The translations under genes and the position numbers were made by a program. Positions 9,901 to 17,525 of a stretch of 49,085 bases of DNA are shown here, piece by piece. This stretch comes from Bog-756 sp036513075. GTDB lineage: Bacteria; Actinomycetota; Acidimicrobiia; Acidimicrobiales; RAAP-2. Where the stretch lies: the NCBI GenBank assembly GCA_036513075.1, contig DATBZS010000082.1, forward strand, positions 1 to 49,085, written 5' to 3'. How positions within the stretch are numbered: position 1 is the first letter of the stretch; every line of letters begins with the position of its first letter. The notes beneath the pieces were generated by a model. The model worked only from the letters and a program-made list of their open reading frames with translations. It was not told where the DNA came from and ran no database searches.

Positions 9901-9989
9901 AGGAGCTGAAGGACGCGCTGCCGAACGGAATCACCATCGCGTCGACCAATCGCGGATCGGACGCCACCATCCACTACCCCGACGCGTGA
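6957..9989 (+). CDS. sbcC: SbcCD ATPase subunit C (Rad50-type SMC protein)
   Basis: A 1010-residue SMC-like ATPase. The Walker A motif GPTGAGKST lies at residues 35-43, long Ala/Arg/Glu-rich coiled coils flank a zinc hook CPTC at 531-534, and the C-terminal half has the signature LSGGET and Walker B LFVDEGFGSLD. The central hook and both ATPase halves are intact, so the protein should be functional. It holds DNA ends for SbcD. Its stop overlaps a GTG start of a third gene (GTGA), extending the operon beyond the usual pair. Confidence 0.96.
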   Translation: MRPLALRLQAFGSYAGEFAIDFARLGRHGVFSITGPTGAGKSTIFDAIVYALYDDLPGFRVNSHIRSQFADRGVTTAVTLEFEADGRHWVLTRTPAQSRPSSRSASGTVEDASTVVLEEAGVSGSAVTRKRDVGDRIAELVGLDKAQFEQVVLIPQGKFEEVLKAKTQERADLLAKLFPVDVYIRTTEALRQLAAERREAFEALTRDRAATMDRMNAEVAAFMDLAPDGPSTEGSGDASAPGDAGPAEVGAVDLDNLNEVRAGLEALLKATVASRDLAATRREATRSWRAEVEVRIVRWRQWLVDTDGARAFPEQEAADVNTARDLDRAAKVATLGGTLGGWREAVMREATLTAGQEGLRTVVDAHWVDTYDASALDTPASAARLAAGVATDATALELADAAFGDLEARFRVLESDEADLTARTTALAVTAEAKAVTTVLRQTAEAASAASADRVGARPEAVAVVERLERDRAALRARNEAEQRLARLGDQFASATTADQQAAARLIELRGTWQAGLAGRLAEHLVDGRPCPTCGATDHPDPATLTADAPGDDELDAAEAGSVARGEERHRLEVQLGEARGTLESIAVVDDVPGLDGKLATARTALEAIEVAAADQAAQRAEVERLVALEATMVDDIARQRSLLDGLSGALAERRSRWTADRDAFVNEHGALASTADRATRLASLAAAIDSLATNLESLASAGSARAEHLVALAGPMTEFGVDEPAALEQWARTPGQMEATKLELAHRAEHRREVTARIDAYVADGGPEEEPDPAPAVEAERDAAAAHDDLVGRAAAMVARLESVDAAATGLGERSELIAAALVAKEEADTLAGLCAGLGSGPDTSRLSLKNWVLAYYLRQVLAHANRRLHTMTNGRYALDLSGEHADGRRPWGLDISVRDAETGQSRPATTLSGGETFMAALSLALGLADVVSAGSNYSIGALFVDEGFGSLDGDSLDTVIEVLRSLQDGGRMVGVISHVQELKDALPNGITIASTNRGSDATIHYPDA

Positions 9990-10657
9990 CCCGGAACACC
10001 GGGCGGCGGCGCCGAGCCCTGGCGGCACTGTCCGCACTGACATGTCTGGGCGCCGCCGCGTGTGGTACCGCTACGACGGCGGCTGTGGCATCCACCTCCC
10101 CCGTTACCGCGTCCCCGGAGGCCGCGACACCGACGACGACCCCGCCCCCACCGTCCATCCCCACCGGACCCGGTCTTTTGGCCTCCTATTCGGTCCAGTC
10201 CCAGCCCGCACCGGGCACCTGTCACTACCGCTACCTGGGGGTCGACCCCCTGCCCGACCCGAGGTGCACACCCGGGGCGGTCAACCCCCAGGTCACCCAG
10301 GCGGACATCGCCACCACCATCTGCCAGCCCGGATGGACGGCCACCGTGCGACCGCCGGTCAGCGTCACCGGGCCCGAGAAGGCGGGGTCCGCACTGGCCT
10401 ACGGCTATAACGGTTCGTTCACAACGGCCGAGTACGACCACCTGATCCCGCTCGAGCTCGGCGGCGACCCCAACGACGCGGCCAACCTGTGGCTCGAGCC
10501 CAACGACGACCCGGGGGCCACGTCCACCCACAACGACAAGGACGAGCTGGAGAACACACTGCGGAAACTGGTGTGCTCGGGGAGCGTGACCCTGTCCGCG
10601 GCCCGGCAGGCCATCGCCACCGACTGGGTGGCTGCCGCCCGCCGCTACGGAGGATGA
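9986..10657 (+). CDS. Secreted or lipid-anchored HNH-like protein
   Basis: A 223-residue protein with a basic N-terminus (RNTGRRRR), a hydrophobic segment and LGAAAC, a possible though imperfect lipobox, then a Thr/Pro/Ser-rich linker to about residue 60. The mature domain has paired cysteines (CHYRY, PDPRCTPG, TICQPG, LVCSG). It also carries EYDHLIPLELGGDPNDAANL followed by a WLEP-type motif, which resembles the HNH nuclease core (D-H ... N-L-W). Similar extracellular proteins of unknown role occur in Actinobacteria. The GTG start overlaps the sbcC stop, so it is translationally coupled. Nuclease activity is an inference. Confidence 0.8.
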   Translation: MTRNTGRRRRALAALSALTCLGAAACGTATTAAVASTSPVTASPEAATPTTTPPPPSIPTGPGLLASYSVQSQPAPGTCHYRYLGVDPLPDPRCTPGAVNPQVTQADIATTICQPGWTATVRPPVSVTGPEKAGSALAYGYNGSFTTAEYDHLIPLELGGDPNDAANLWLEPNDDPGATSTHNDKDELENTLRKLVCSGSVTLSAARQAIATDWVAAARRYGG

Positions 10658-10696
10658 AGCGCGACCGGTAGCCACGGGGGGCCGGAGCATCCCGGT

Positions 10697-10731
10697 GAAT
10701 CGACCGGTGGGGTGCACGGCACCGCCGATTC
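10697..10731. promoter_or_regulatory. Dyad upstream of TetR gene (candidate operator)
   Basis: GAATCG (10697-10702) and CGATTC (10726-10731) form an inverted repeat, with a further GGTG/CACC pairing inside. It lies 29-63 bases before the tetR start, over the expected -35 region. It could be an autoregulatory operator, or alternatively a termination hairpin for the gene ending at 10657; it has no T-run. Confidence 0.4.
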
Positions 10732-10746
10732 CGCCCTGGCCAGGGG

Positions 10747-10752
10747 TACAGT
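10747..10752 (+). promoter_or_regulatory. -10 box upstream of TetR gene
   Basis: TACAGT is followed by seven bases and the ATG at 10760, with no Shine-Dalgarno, consistent with a leaderless transcript. Confidence 0.45.
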
Positions 10753-10759
10753 CCATCCC

Positions 10760-11392
10760 ATGGCGGTAGTTGCTGGGGACGGCGAGATCGGATCGGTGGC
10801 GCCCAAGCGGCGCCTGACCATCCAGATCGCCAACGAGAAGCGGATGATCGCCGCCACCATCGAACTGCTCCGCGCCCACGAGGTCGACAACATCACCAGC
10901 CGGATGATCGCCGACGCCTCCGGCACGGCCACCAACTACATCTCTCGCTACTTCGGCGGTCGGGACGGTCTGCTGGCCGCCGTGGCCGACGAGCTCGGCC
11001 TGCGGATCAGCGTCCTGGTCCGGGGCGGCGAGTCGATCATGCAGTTCGATCAGCCCGGCAACCAACTGAACCGGATCACGTCCAATCCCGAGGTGGCCCT
11101 GTGGTTCAAGGTCTACCGCTACCTGACCGGACGAAACGTCCCGGCAAGTACCATGCCGTCGGGCAAGCCACCGATCGTCACCGCGGTCGAGGAGGCGATC
11201 TCCCTCATTTTCGGGCTCGAGGGCAGGTACCTGCCCGTCTGCGCCAACCTCTTCCTCACCTACACCATGGGCAACGCGGCATTCGGCCCGTTCCTGGGTA
11301 CCACGGACGACGAGGCTGAAGAGACGCTCCGGACCATGTACGAGGTCGTGCACCTGCTGATGCGCAGGGGCGACGAGTTCGCCACCGGCTGA
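10760..11392 (+). CDS. TetR-family transcriptional regulator
   Basis: A 210-residue regulator. An N-terminal helix-turn-helix (IAATIELLRAHEVDNITSRM, then SGTATNYISRYFGGRDGLL) lies at about residues 30-75, followed by an all-helical ligand domain. The ATG at 10760 is preferred over one 16 codons upstream because of the TACAGT box just before it. A dyad upstream suggests autoregulation. Its target is not clear: the next genes are a convergent zinc-ribbon gene and a solute-binding protein. Confidence 0.88.
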   Translation: MAVVAGDGEIGSVAPKRRLTIQIANEKRMIAATIELLRAHEVDNITSRMIADASGTATNYISRYFGGRDGLLAAVADELGLRISVLVRGGESIMQFDQPGNQLNRITSNPEVALWFKVYRYLTGRNVPASTMPSGKPPIVTAVEEAISLIFGLEGRYLPVCANLFLTYTMGNAAFGPFLGTTDDEAEETLRTMYEVVHLLMRRGDEFATG

Positions 11393-11428
11393 ACCCGGGA
11401 CGTCCGACGTCCTTCGGACCGCTCGACG

Positions 11429-11596
11429 TCAGGAGGCCCGGAGCAGCACCGTCTGGTCGTCCGACCAGTACTGGGCACACGACCGGCACTTCCAGCTCGT
11501 GGAGGACCCGGATACCAGGCGCGGGTAGACGACGAGCATGGGCACGTCCTCCGCGGCACAGTACGGGCAGGTCCTGAATGCGTCTGTCTGGCTCAT
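11429..11596 (-). CDS. 55-residue zinc-ribbon protein
   Basis: The reverse strand encodes a 55-residue protein with CPYC (residues 10-13) and CRSC (38-41), a compact four-cysteine zinc ribbon, ending SDDQTVLLRAS. The ATG has a strong Shine-Dalgarno (GGAGGTG, six bases upstream), which argues for real translation. Its role is unknown; such mini zinc ribbons may bind nucleic acid or a protein partner. It converges with tetR, separated by a short GGACGT-CCG-ACGTCC palindrome at 11398-11412, and diverges from the binding-protein gene at 11782. Confidence 0.75.
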   Translation of the reverse strand: MSQTDAFRTCPYCAAEDVPMLVVYPRLVSGSSTSWKCRSCAQYWSDDQTVLLRAS

Positions 11597-11781
11597 GGTG
11601 GTCACCTCCGCAGGGAACTGTTCCCTGATGAATCGGCACCTCGGCGCAAAGCTTGAGCGTCGCCCACCTCGACCCCTCCGGCGGAGGGCCCAATCCCCCC
11701 CGCCGGCACGGATTGTCCCGGGCCACTACCGTCTCGGCGGGGAAGGATCCAGCCGGGCGACCGGCGGAGGGGGAGGAGTCC

Positions 11782-13074
11782 ATGCGCGTCCACGCCAGTC
11801 GTCTCGGCCGTCGATCGGTGCCCGCCCTCGGGGTACTCGCCGTGACCATCACCTTGGCCGCCTGCTCGTCGACCGCCAGCTCGGGGACAGTGACGGCGTC
11901 CTCCGACCCGATCCCGGCGTCGGCCTTCAGCAACCACACCGGGGTGACGCCCACCTCGGTCACGGTGGCCAATATCTCCACCCAGACCGCCGGCCTGTTC
12001 AAGGGCGCCCTGGTCGGGGCCCAGGCCTACGCCGCCTACGTCAACTCGGCCGGTGGGGTCAATGGCCGGAAACTCGTCGTCCAAGGCGAGGACGACCAGT
12101 TCAATGGGGCCACGAACAAGCAACTGACCCAGCAGGCGGTCGACGACGACTTCGCCATCGTCGGGGACGTCTCGCTCGAGGACGGCTTCGGCGGCACCAT
12201 CCTGGCCGCCAATCCGGGGTTCCCCAACGTGTCCGAGTCGCTCGATCCGGTGACCCGCAAGCTGCCGACCACGTTCAGCGCCATGCCGACCGGCCAGGGG
12301 TGGCCGCTCGGCACGCTCGTCTACTTCGCCAAACGGTTCCCCTCCGAGATCTCGCACACCGCCACGGTCATCGCTGACCTACCCTCGACCGTGCTGGCCT
12401 GGAACTACGAGAAGCAGGCGATGGTGCACGAGGGCTACAACGTCGTGTACTCGCCGGCGCTGCCCCCGACCCAGACGGACTTCACGGCCCAGGTGGTGGC
12501 CATGCGCAATGCCGGGGTCCAGATCGTGTTCCTCGAGCAGATGCCTCAGAACTATGCCTCGGCGTTCCTCAAGGACCTCGTCCAGCAGAACTTCCACCCG
12601 ACCGTGGTGCTCGGCGCCCCGGCCTACAGTTCCGTGCTCGTCGCCAACTCGGGCGGTCCCTCCGCCGTCGACGGGGCGTTCTTCGAGCAGCAGTCCGCCT
12701 TCTACCTGGGCGAGGACGTACCGGCCATCCCGGCTGTCTCGACCTTCGACACCTGGGTGGCGAAGACGGCACCCGGGTTCAACGCCGACCTGTTTACCTT
12801 CGAGGGTTGGCTGAACGCCGAGCTGTTCACCCAGGCCCTGCGTCGTGCCGGGACCGACCCCAGCCGCGGATCGCTGTTGCAGGCGTTGCGCGGGATCACC
12901 GCGTTCGACAGTGGGAACCTCATTCCGGTCAGCGACCCAGCCAAGAAGGTCCCGATCACCTGCTACGTCCTGGGCCAGTTGCAGGGCGGTCGGTTCGTCC
13001 GGATGGACGACCCCCCGATCGCCGGGACCACCCACGGGTACCGATGCGACCAGCCCTACTTCGCCGCGAGCTGA
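11782..13074 (+). CDS. Branched-chain-type ABC transporter substrate-binding lipoprotein
   Basis: A 430-residue periplasmic-binding protein of the Leu/Ile/Val (type I fold) class. The lipobox LAAC follows a hydrophobic signal at about residues 12-28, and a Ser/Thr-rich linker follows the cysteine. The AYVNSAGGVNGRKLVV motif, near residue 90, and the AANPGFPNVSES segment are typical of LivK-like proteins. The start has a strong Shine-Dalgarno (GGGAGGAG). No permease or ATPase gene is adjacent, so it is an orphan in this window and may serve a distant transporter or act as a sensor. Confidence 0.9.
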   Translation: MRVHASRLGRRSVPALGVLAVTITLAACSSTASSGTVTASSDPIPASAFSNHTGVTPTSVTVANISTQTAGLFKGALVGAQAYAAYVNSAGGVNGRKLVVQGEDDQFNGATNKQLTQQAVDDDFAIVGDVSLEDGFGGTILAANPGFPNVSESLDPVTRKLPTTFSAMPTGQGWPLGTLVYFAKRFPSEISHTATVIADLPSTVLAWNYEKQAMVHEGYNVVYSPALPPTQTDFTAQVVAMRNAGVQIVFLEQMPQNYASAFLKDLVQQNFHPTVVLGAPAYSSVLVANSGGPSAVDGAFFEQQSAFYLGEDVPAIPAVSTFDTWVAKTAPGFNADLFTFEGWLNAELFTQALRRAGTDPSRGSLLQALRGITAFDSGNLIPVSDPAKKVPITCYVLGQLQGGRFVRMDDPPIAGTTHGYRCDQPYFAAS

Positions 13075-13126
13075 ACGGCCGCACTCCGCTCCGTCCCGAC
13101 CACTTCCGGAACGTCGGTGCCGGATG

Positions 13127-13618
13127 TCAGCGGGCGCACCAGTCGGCCAGGGCGGCCGCCTCGAGCTCGAGCTGACGGGTGAACCCACCGTAGATGGCCT
13201 TCTCGGCCGCCCCCGAGACGAGGGGGACCTTGACCTCGAGCGTGCCGGCCACCGTTTCGATGGTCGAACTCCCCGACTCGGCCAGGGCCAGGGTGCCCCG
13301 GCACCGGAGCATCCCCTCATAATGGTCAGGCACCACCACCAGGGTGCCGGTGTGGGTGATGGTGTCGAACTCGGTCTCGATGACCCAGGTCAGCTTGTCG
13401 ATGTCCACCACCATGGCCGCCGGACCGCTGATGGTCCCGGCGAAGGCGTAGCGGACACGGACGCGCAACGAACCTCCGTCGATGGACGCCGACAGCAGCT
13501 CCGGTGCCCGCACCGACGAGGAGGCGTCGCCCATGCTGGCGTAGTAGCCGGGGTCGCCGAGGGTCCGCACGACTTCGTCACGTGGTGCGGCGATCGTCTC
13601 GGTCACGGTGAACTGCAC
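13127..13618 (-). CDS. DUF2505-like SRPBCC-fold protein
   Basis: A 163-residue protein opening MQFTVTETIAAPRDEVVRTL, with a GDPGYYASMGD motif and a C-terminal GFTRQLELEAAALADWCAR helix. This is the pattern of actinobacterial DUF2505 proteins, related to START/SRPBCC lipid- or ligand-binding domains. The Shine-Dalgarno GGGAGG precedes the ATG. The ligand is unknown. It converges with the binding-protein gene. Confidence 0.82.
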   Translation of the reverse strand: MQFTVTETIAAPRDEVVRTLGDPGYYASMGDASSSVRAPELLSASIDGGSLRVRVRYAFAGTISGPAAMVVDIDKLTWVIETEFDTITHTGTLVVVPDHYEGMLRCRGTLALAESGSSTIETVAGTLEVKVPLVSGAAEKAIYGGFTRQLELEAAALADWCAR

Positions 13619-13745
13619 GGATCCTCCCGGGGGGTCGACCGGGGCCAGCGTACGGCCGCCGACCGGAGCCCGCCGGGGATCCGAACCGGATCAGGGGTGC
13701 ACGCTGGCCACCACCGGCCCGACCGCGGTCATCTTCTACAGGCGG

Positions 13746-14195
13746 TCAGAACGTGTGGTTGACCCACTTCGTGAGCAGGCCGGGAAGCCTGGCCTCGATC
13801 TTCGTGGCCCGGGCCTGGGTGAGCCGGTGGTTGCCCACGGCCTGGTTCACCTTGGCGGTGGCCGCACTGTCGAGAGCCCCGACCACCGCGGCGACGCTGA
13901 CATTGTGCTGGCCGGCCACGTCGGCCACCGAGGATCCCGCCTTCACGTCGGCGGCCAGTGCCTGGGGGGTGATCCCGATGGTCGTGGCACTGATGGTCAC
14001 CCCGGCGCGGCGCAGCTCCTTGCGGTGGGTCTTCAGCCAGACACGGGCCGCCCCCTTGCCGGCGTGGGCCCCGGTGGAGGCGAGGTGAGGGGAAGCAGTC
14101 GGAGCCGATGTCCCGGCAAACGCGGTGGTGCCCAGGGCCAACGCCCCGACCACCGCACCGCTCATCACCACGGGGACGAGGAGCTTCTTCAGCAT
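13746..14195 (-). CDS. Small exported protein with helical repeat
   Basis: A 149-residue protein with a clear signal peptide (MLKKLLVPVVMSGAVVGALA, cleavage likely after TAFA). The mature part has a segment ITPQALAADVKAGSSVADVA followed by QHNVSVAAVVGAL, a helical motif recurrent in secreted actinobacterial proteins of unknown role. The start at 14195 has an AAGGAGA Shine-Dalgarno, and the longer open frame upstream is ignored. It diverges from the epoxide hydrolase gene; the roughly 290-base gap holds only the latter's -10 box that I can recognise. Confidence 0.82.
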   Translation of the reverse strand: MLKKLLVPVVMSGAVVGALALGTTAFAGTSAPTASPHLASTGAHAGKGAARVWLKTHRKELRRAGVTISATTIGITPQALAADVKAGSSVADVAGQHNVSVAAVVGALDSAATAKVNQAVGNHRLTQARATKIEARLPGLLTKWVNHTF

Positions 14196-14480
14196 GGGGT
14201 TCTCCTTAGCGAGGAACTCGTGACGTCTGCCACTGATGACGATCCTGCACGCCACCCATGAGGGAACCGTGCCCGAACCATGAGGATTGCGTGATGGATC
14301 GGTTGCCGTGCGAGCGGTCCCACTCAGCCGCAAGCCGACACGTGGGCCGGCGTACCCGGCTGCAAGGCCCGGCCAGGGTCGGGGCCCTCCCGCAGGCACG
14401 ACCCATCGACCGACGCCTGCCCGTGTTCCCCGTCCGGGTGTAGGCCCGGACACGTGCCCCGCCCGGCGGGGGTCCCGTCC

Positions 14481-14486
14481 TACAGT
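14481..14486 (+). promoter_or_regulatory. -10 box of a leaderless promoter for the epoxide hydrolase gene
   Basis: TACAGT followed by exactly six bases (GACGCC) and the ATG at 14493; no Shine-Dalgarno. Confidence 0.5.
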
Positions 14487-14492
14487 GACGCC

Positions 14493-15641
14493 ATGACCGC
14501 CGAGATCCGCCCGTTCCGCATCGACATTCCCGAGGGGGAGCTGGGCGACCTCCGTGACCGGCTGCGGAACACCCGGTGGCCCGAGTCGGAGACCGTCGAC
14601 GACTGGACCCAGGGGATCCCTCTCGCCTACCTGCGCGAGCTTTGCGGCCACTGGGCCGACTCCTACGACTGGCGGACCACCGAGGCCCGGCTCAACGCCC
14701 ACCCCCAGTTCCTCACCGAGGTCGACGGTCTCGACATCCACTTCCTGCACGTCCGGTCTCCCCATGCCGACGCCCTGCCCCTGATCATCACCCACGGTTG
14801 GCCCGGCTCGGTGGTCGAGTTCGAGAAGGCCATCGGCCCGCTGACCGACCCGGTGGCCCACGGAGGCTCCGCGGCGGACGCGTTCCACGTGGTGTGCCCG
14901 TCGCTTCCGGGCTTCGGGTTCAGCGGCAAACCGACATCGACCGGCTGGGGTGTCGATCGGACGGCATCGGCCTGGGCCGAGCTGATGGCCCGCCTCGGCT
15001 ACGACCACTACGGGGCCCAGGGTGGCGACTGGGGCTCAGCCGTCACCACTCAGCTCGGTCGTTCGGACCCGGACCACCTGGTCGGCATCCACCTCAACAT
15101 GCCGGTGGTATCGCCGTCGTCGCTCTCCTTCGAGAACCTGACCGACACCGAGAGCGCAGCCATCGCTTCGATGGCCCACTACCAACAGTCGGAGTCGGGC
15201 TACTCCAAGCAGCAGTCGACCCGACCCCAGACCGTCGGGTACGGCCTCGTCGACTCACCGGCCGCCCAGTGCGCCTGGATCGTCGAGAAGTTCTGGGCCT
15301 GGACCGACTGCGACGGACACCCCGAGCACGTCCTCACCCGCGACGAGCTGCTCGACAACGTGATGCTGTACTGGCTCCCCAGAACCGGGGCCTCGTCGGC
15401 CCGCCTCTACTGGGAGAGCTTCGAATCGAGCTTCACGAGCGCGTCGGGCACCATCGACGTCCCGACCGGGTGCTCGATCTTCCCCAAGGAGATCATCCGC
15501 ATTTCGCAGCGATGGGCCGAGACCCGGTTCACCGACATCCGCTACTGGAACGAACTCGACAAGGGCGGCCACTTCGCCGCTTTCGAGCAGCCCGAGGTCT
15601 ACGTCGGCGAGCTCCGGTCGTTCTTCGGTCTGGTGCGGTGA
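14493..15641 (+). CDS. Epoxide hydrolase (microsomal type, EHN domain)
   Basis: A 382-residue enzyme with the N-terminal EHN domain (residues 5-105, including WPESETVDDWTQG) followed by the alpha/beta hydrolase core. The oxyanion motif HGWPGS is at 101-106, the nucleophile Asp179 sits in GGDWGS, and the catalytic His is in GGHFAAFEQP near the C-terminus. It opens epoxides to diols, probably in lipid or xenobiotic breakdown. It lies three bases from the convergent amidohydrolase stop. Confidence 0.93.
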   Translation: MTAEIRPFRIDIPEGELGDLRDRLRNTRWPESETVDDWTQGIPLAYLRELCGHWADSYDWRTTEARLNAHPQFLTEVDGLDIHFLHVRSPHADALPLIITHGWPGSVVEFEKAIGPLTDPVAHGGSAADAFHVVCPSLPGFGFSGKPTSTGWGVDRTASAWAELMARLGYDHYGAQGGDWGSAVTTQLGRSDPDHLVGIHLNMPVVSPSSLSFENLTDTESAAIASMAHYQQSESGYSKQQSTRPQTVGYGLVDSPAAQCAWIVEKFWAWTDCDGHPEHVLTRDELLDNVMLYWLPRTGASSARLYWESFESSFTSASGTIDVPTGCSIFPKEIIRISQRWAETRFTDIRYWNELDKGGHFAAFEQPEVYVGELRSFFGLVR

Positions 15642-15644
15642 ACC

Positions 15645-17402
15645 TCAGGCGGCAGACCCGCGGACCAGGCGTCCCGAACGGGCACCGGTGTCGGCGTCGT
15701 GGCGGCGGGTCACCTCGCCGTGGACCAGCGTGGCCAGGTAGCCTTCGGCGGGTTGGAGGATCCGGCTGACCCCGGTGGGCAGGTCGTGGCGGAGGACCGG
15801 TGGGCAGATCCTCAGCCGCTCGAAGTCGATGACGTTGAGGTCGGCCCGCTTGCCGACAGCGACCGTCCCGCGATCGGCGAAGCCGTAGAGCCCGGCATTG
15901 GCCCCGCTGAGCTTGTGCACCAGGAGCTCAATTGGCAGTTTGTCCCCCACCGTTCGGTCGCGGCCCCAGTGGGTCAGGTGGAAGGTGGAGGCCGAGCAGT
16001 CCGAGATGAGGTTCACATGGGCACCGGCGTCGCCCAGGCCGGTGACGGTATTGGGATCGAGGAGCATCTCGCGGCACACGTCGAGCGTTCCGTTGACGAA
16101 GTTCGAACCGAGCAGCGCGTAGAACGCCGTGCCACCGTCGACCAGCAGCAGGTCGTACATGTAGTCGACCGGGTCACGGCCCAGAACGGTGGCCCGGGCC
16201 CACACCGACTCGTCGAAGTTCGGTTCGTAGTTCACCGGGTCGCAGAGCGGGAAGGTGACCGGTAGGGCCGGACCGAACAGCTCGACCACCAGAGCACTGA
16301 AGTCGGTGGCGTCCGCCACCGCCTCCTCGGCCAGGATGGCCCGTTTCACCTCGGGACGCCGCATCTCGACCACCCGCTCGGCCAGCGGGAGGTCGGCGAT
16401 CTTGCGGTAGGTCGGGCGTCCCATGAACAGGTGGTAGGTGTCGAGGCTGGTCATGATGGTCACCGACCGGGGGATGATCTGGGGCCGGAGCTGGGCGCCT
16501 TCGCGGTTGGCCGCGTCGGCCGCGTCGAGGACCAGCCGCCAGTGGTCGGGGTCTTCGAACAGCTGGGCCACGGTGAATGTCACCGGACGTCCGCTCTCCC
16601 GGGCCGCGGCCACCAGCAACGGAATCTCGTCGATCGGCTTGGCCCGCTCGCCACCCAGGCGGTCGAGGGTGCCGATGGTCCCGGCCACGATGGCCTCGAA
16701 CACGCCGTGGCCCGAGCTGCCCATGGCCCGGGCGAAGGCCAGTACCTCCTCGTCGGGAGCGTAGGTGCCGGGCACCGGCCGTCCCGATCGGGCCTTGTGA
16801 CCGATGGTGCGCGAGGTGGTGAAGCCGACGGCACCGGCAGCCATGGCCTCGCCGACGATGGCCGACATGGCGGCGATGTCGTCGGCGGTGGCGTCCTCGT
16901 TGGCCGCGCCACGCTCCCCCATCACGTAGAAGCGGACGGCGCCATGGGCGATCTGGGCGGCGATGTCGATGGCGTACCGGCCACTGTCGAGCAGGTCGAG
17001 GTACTCAGCGAACGTCTCCCACGCCCCCCAGGGCATTCCGACGCTGAGCGCCGAGCCCGGGATGTCCTCCACACCCTCCATCAGATCGATCAGGGCGTCG
17101 TGGTCCGTGGCCCGCACCGGTGCGAACCCGACACCACAGTTCCCCATGACCAGAGTGGTCACCCCGTTGGAGGCCGAGGGCTCGAGCGCGTCGTCCCAGG
17201 TGACCTGGCCGTCGTAGTGGGTGTGGACATCGACCCAGCCGGGCGTGACCAGTGCGCCGTCGGCGTCGATGGTCCGCTCGGCCGCGTCGCTGACAGAGCC
17301 GACTTCCACGATCGTGCCGTCGAGGATACCGACATCGGCGGAGAAGGGCACCCCGCCGGTCCCGTCGACCACGGTGCCACCCTTGATGACCATGTCGAGC
17401 AT
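15645..17402 (-). CDS. Amidohydrolase (N-acyl-D-amino-acid deacylase type)
   Basis: A 585-residue metal-dependent amidohydrolase. The metal motif VDVHTHYDGQ (His60, His62) follows a DGTGGVPFSADVGI beta-sandwich start. MGNCGVGFAPV and LGDAGAHVNLISD are characteristic of the D-aminoacylase branch. Members remove acyl groups from N-acyl-D-amino acids, but many actinobacterial homologues have unknown substrates. AGAGGAG precedes the ATG. It is convergent with the epoxide hydrolase and divergent from the UbiA gene. Confidence 0.88.
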   Translation of the reverse strand: MLDMVIKGGTVVDGTGGVPFSADVGILDGTIVEVGSVSDAAERTIDADGALVTPGWVDVHTHYDGQVTWDDALEPSASNGVTTLVMGNCGVGFAPVRATDHDALIDLMEGVEDIPGSALSVGMPWGAWETFAEYLDLLDSGRYAIDIAAQIAHGAVRFYVMGERGAANEDATADDIAAMSAIVGEAMAAGAVGFTTSRTIGHKARSGRPVPGTYAPDEEVLAFARAMGSSGHGVFEAIVAGTIGTLDRLGGERAKPIDEIPLLVAAARESGRPVTFTVAQLFEDPDHWRLVLDAADAANREGAQLRPQIIPRSVTIMTSLDTYHLFMGRPTYRKIADLPLAERVVEMRRPEVKRAILAEEAVADATDFSALVVELFGPALPVTFPLCDPVNYEPNFDESVWARATVLGRDPVDYMYDLLLVDGGTAFYALLGSNFVNGTLDVCREMLLDPNTVTGLGDAGAHVNLISDCSASTFHLTHWGRDRTVGDKLPIELLVHKLSGANAGLYGFADRGTVAVGKRADLNVIDFERLRICPPVLRHDLPTGVSRILQPAEGYLATLVHGEVTRRHDADTGARSGRLVRGSAA

Positions 17403-17525
17403 GGTGCGCTCCTCTGTTCTCCCCTCCGGGGGCCGGACGACCGTCCGTGCGGCAACGGTAGACCCGTGGGCCGGGCCGCGCCCAGCTCACGGGCCTCCAC
17501 CCGGGGTCCGGACGTAGGGTGGCCC

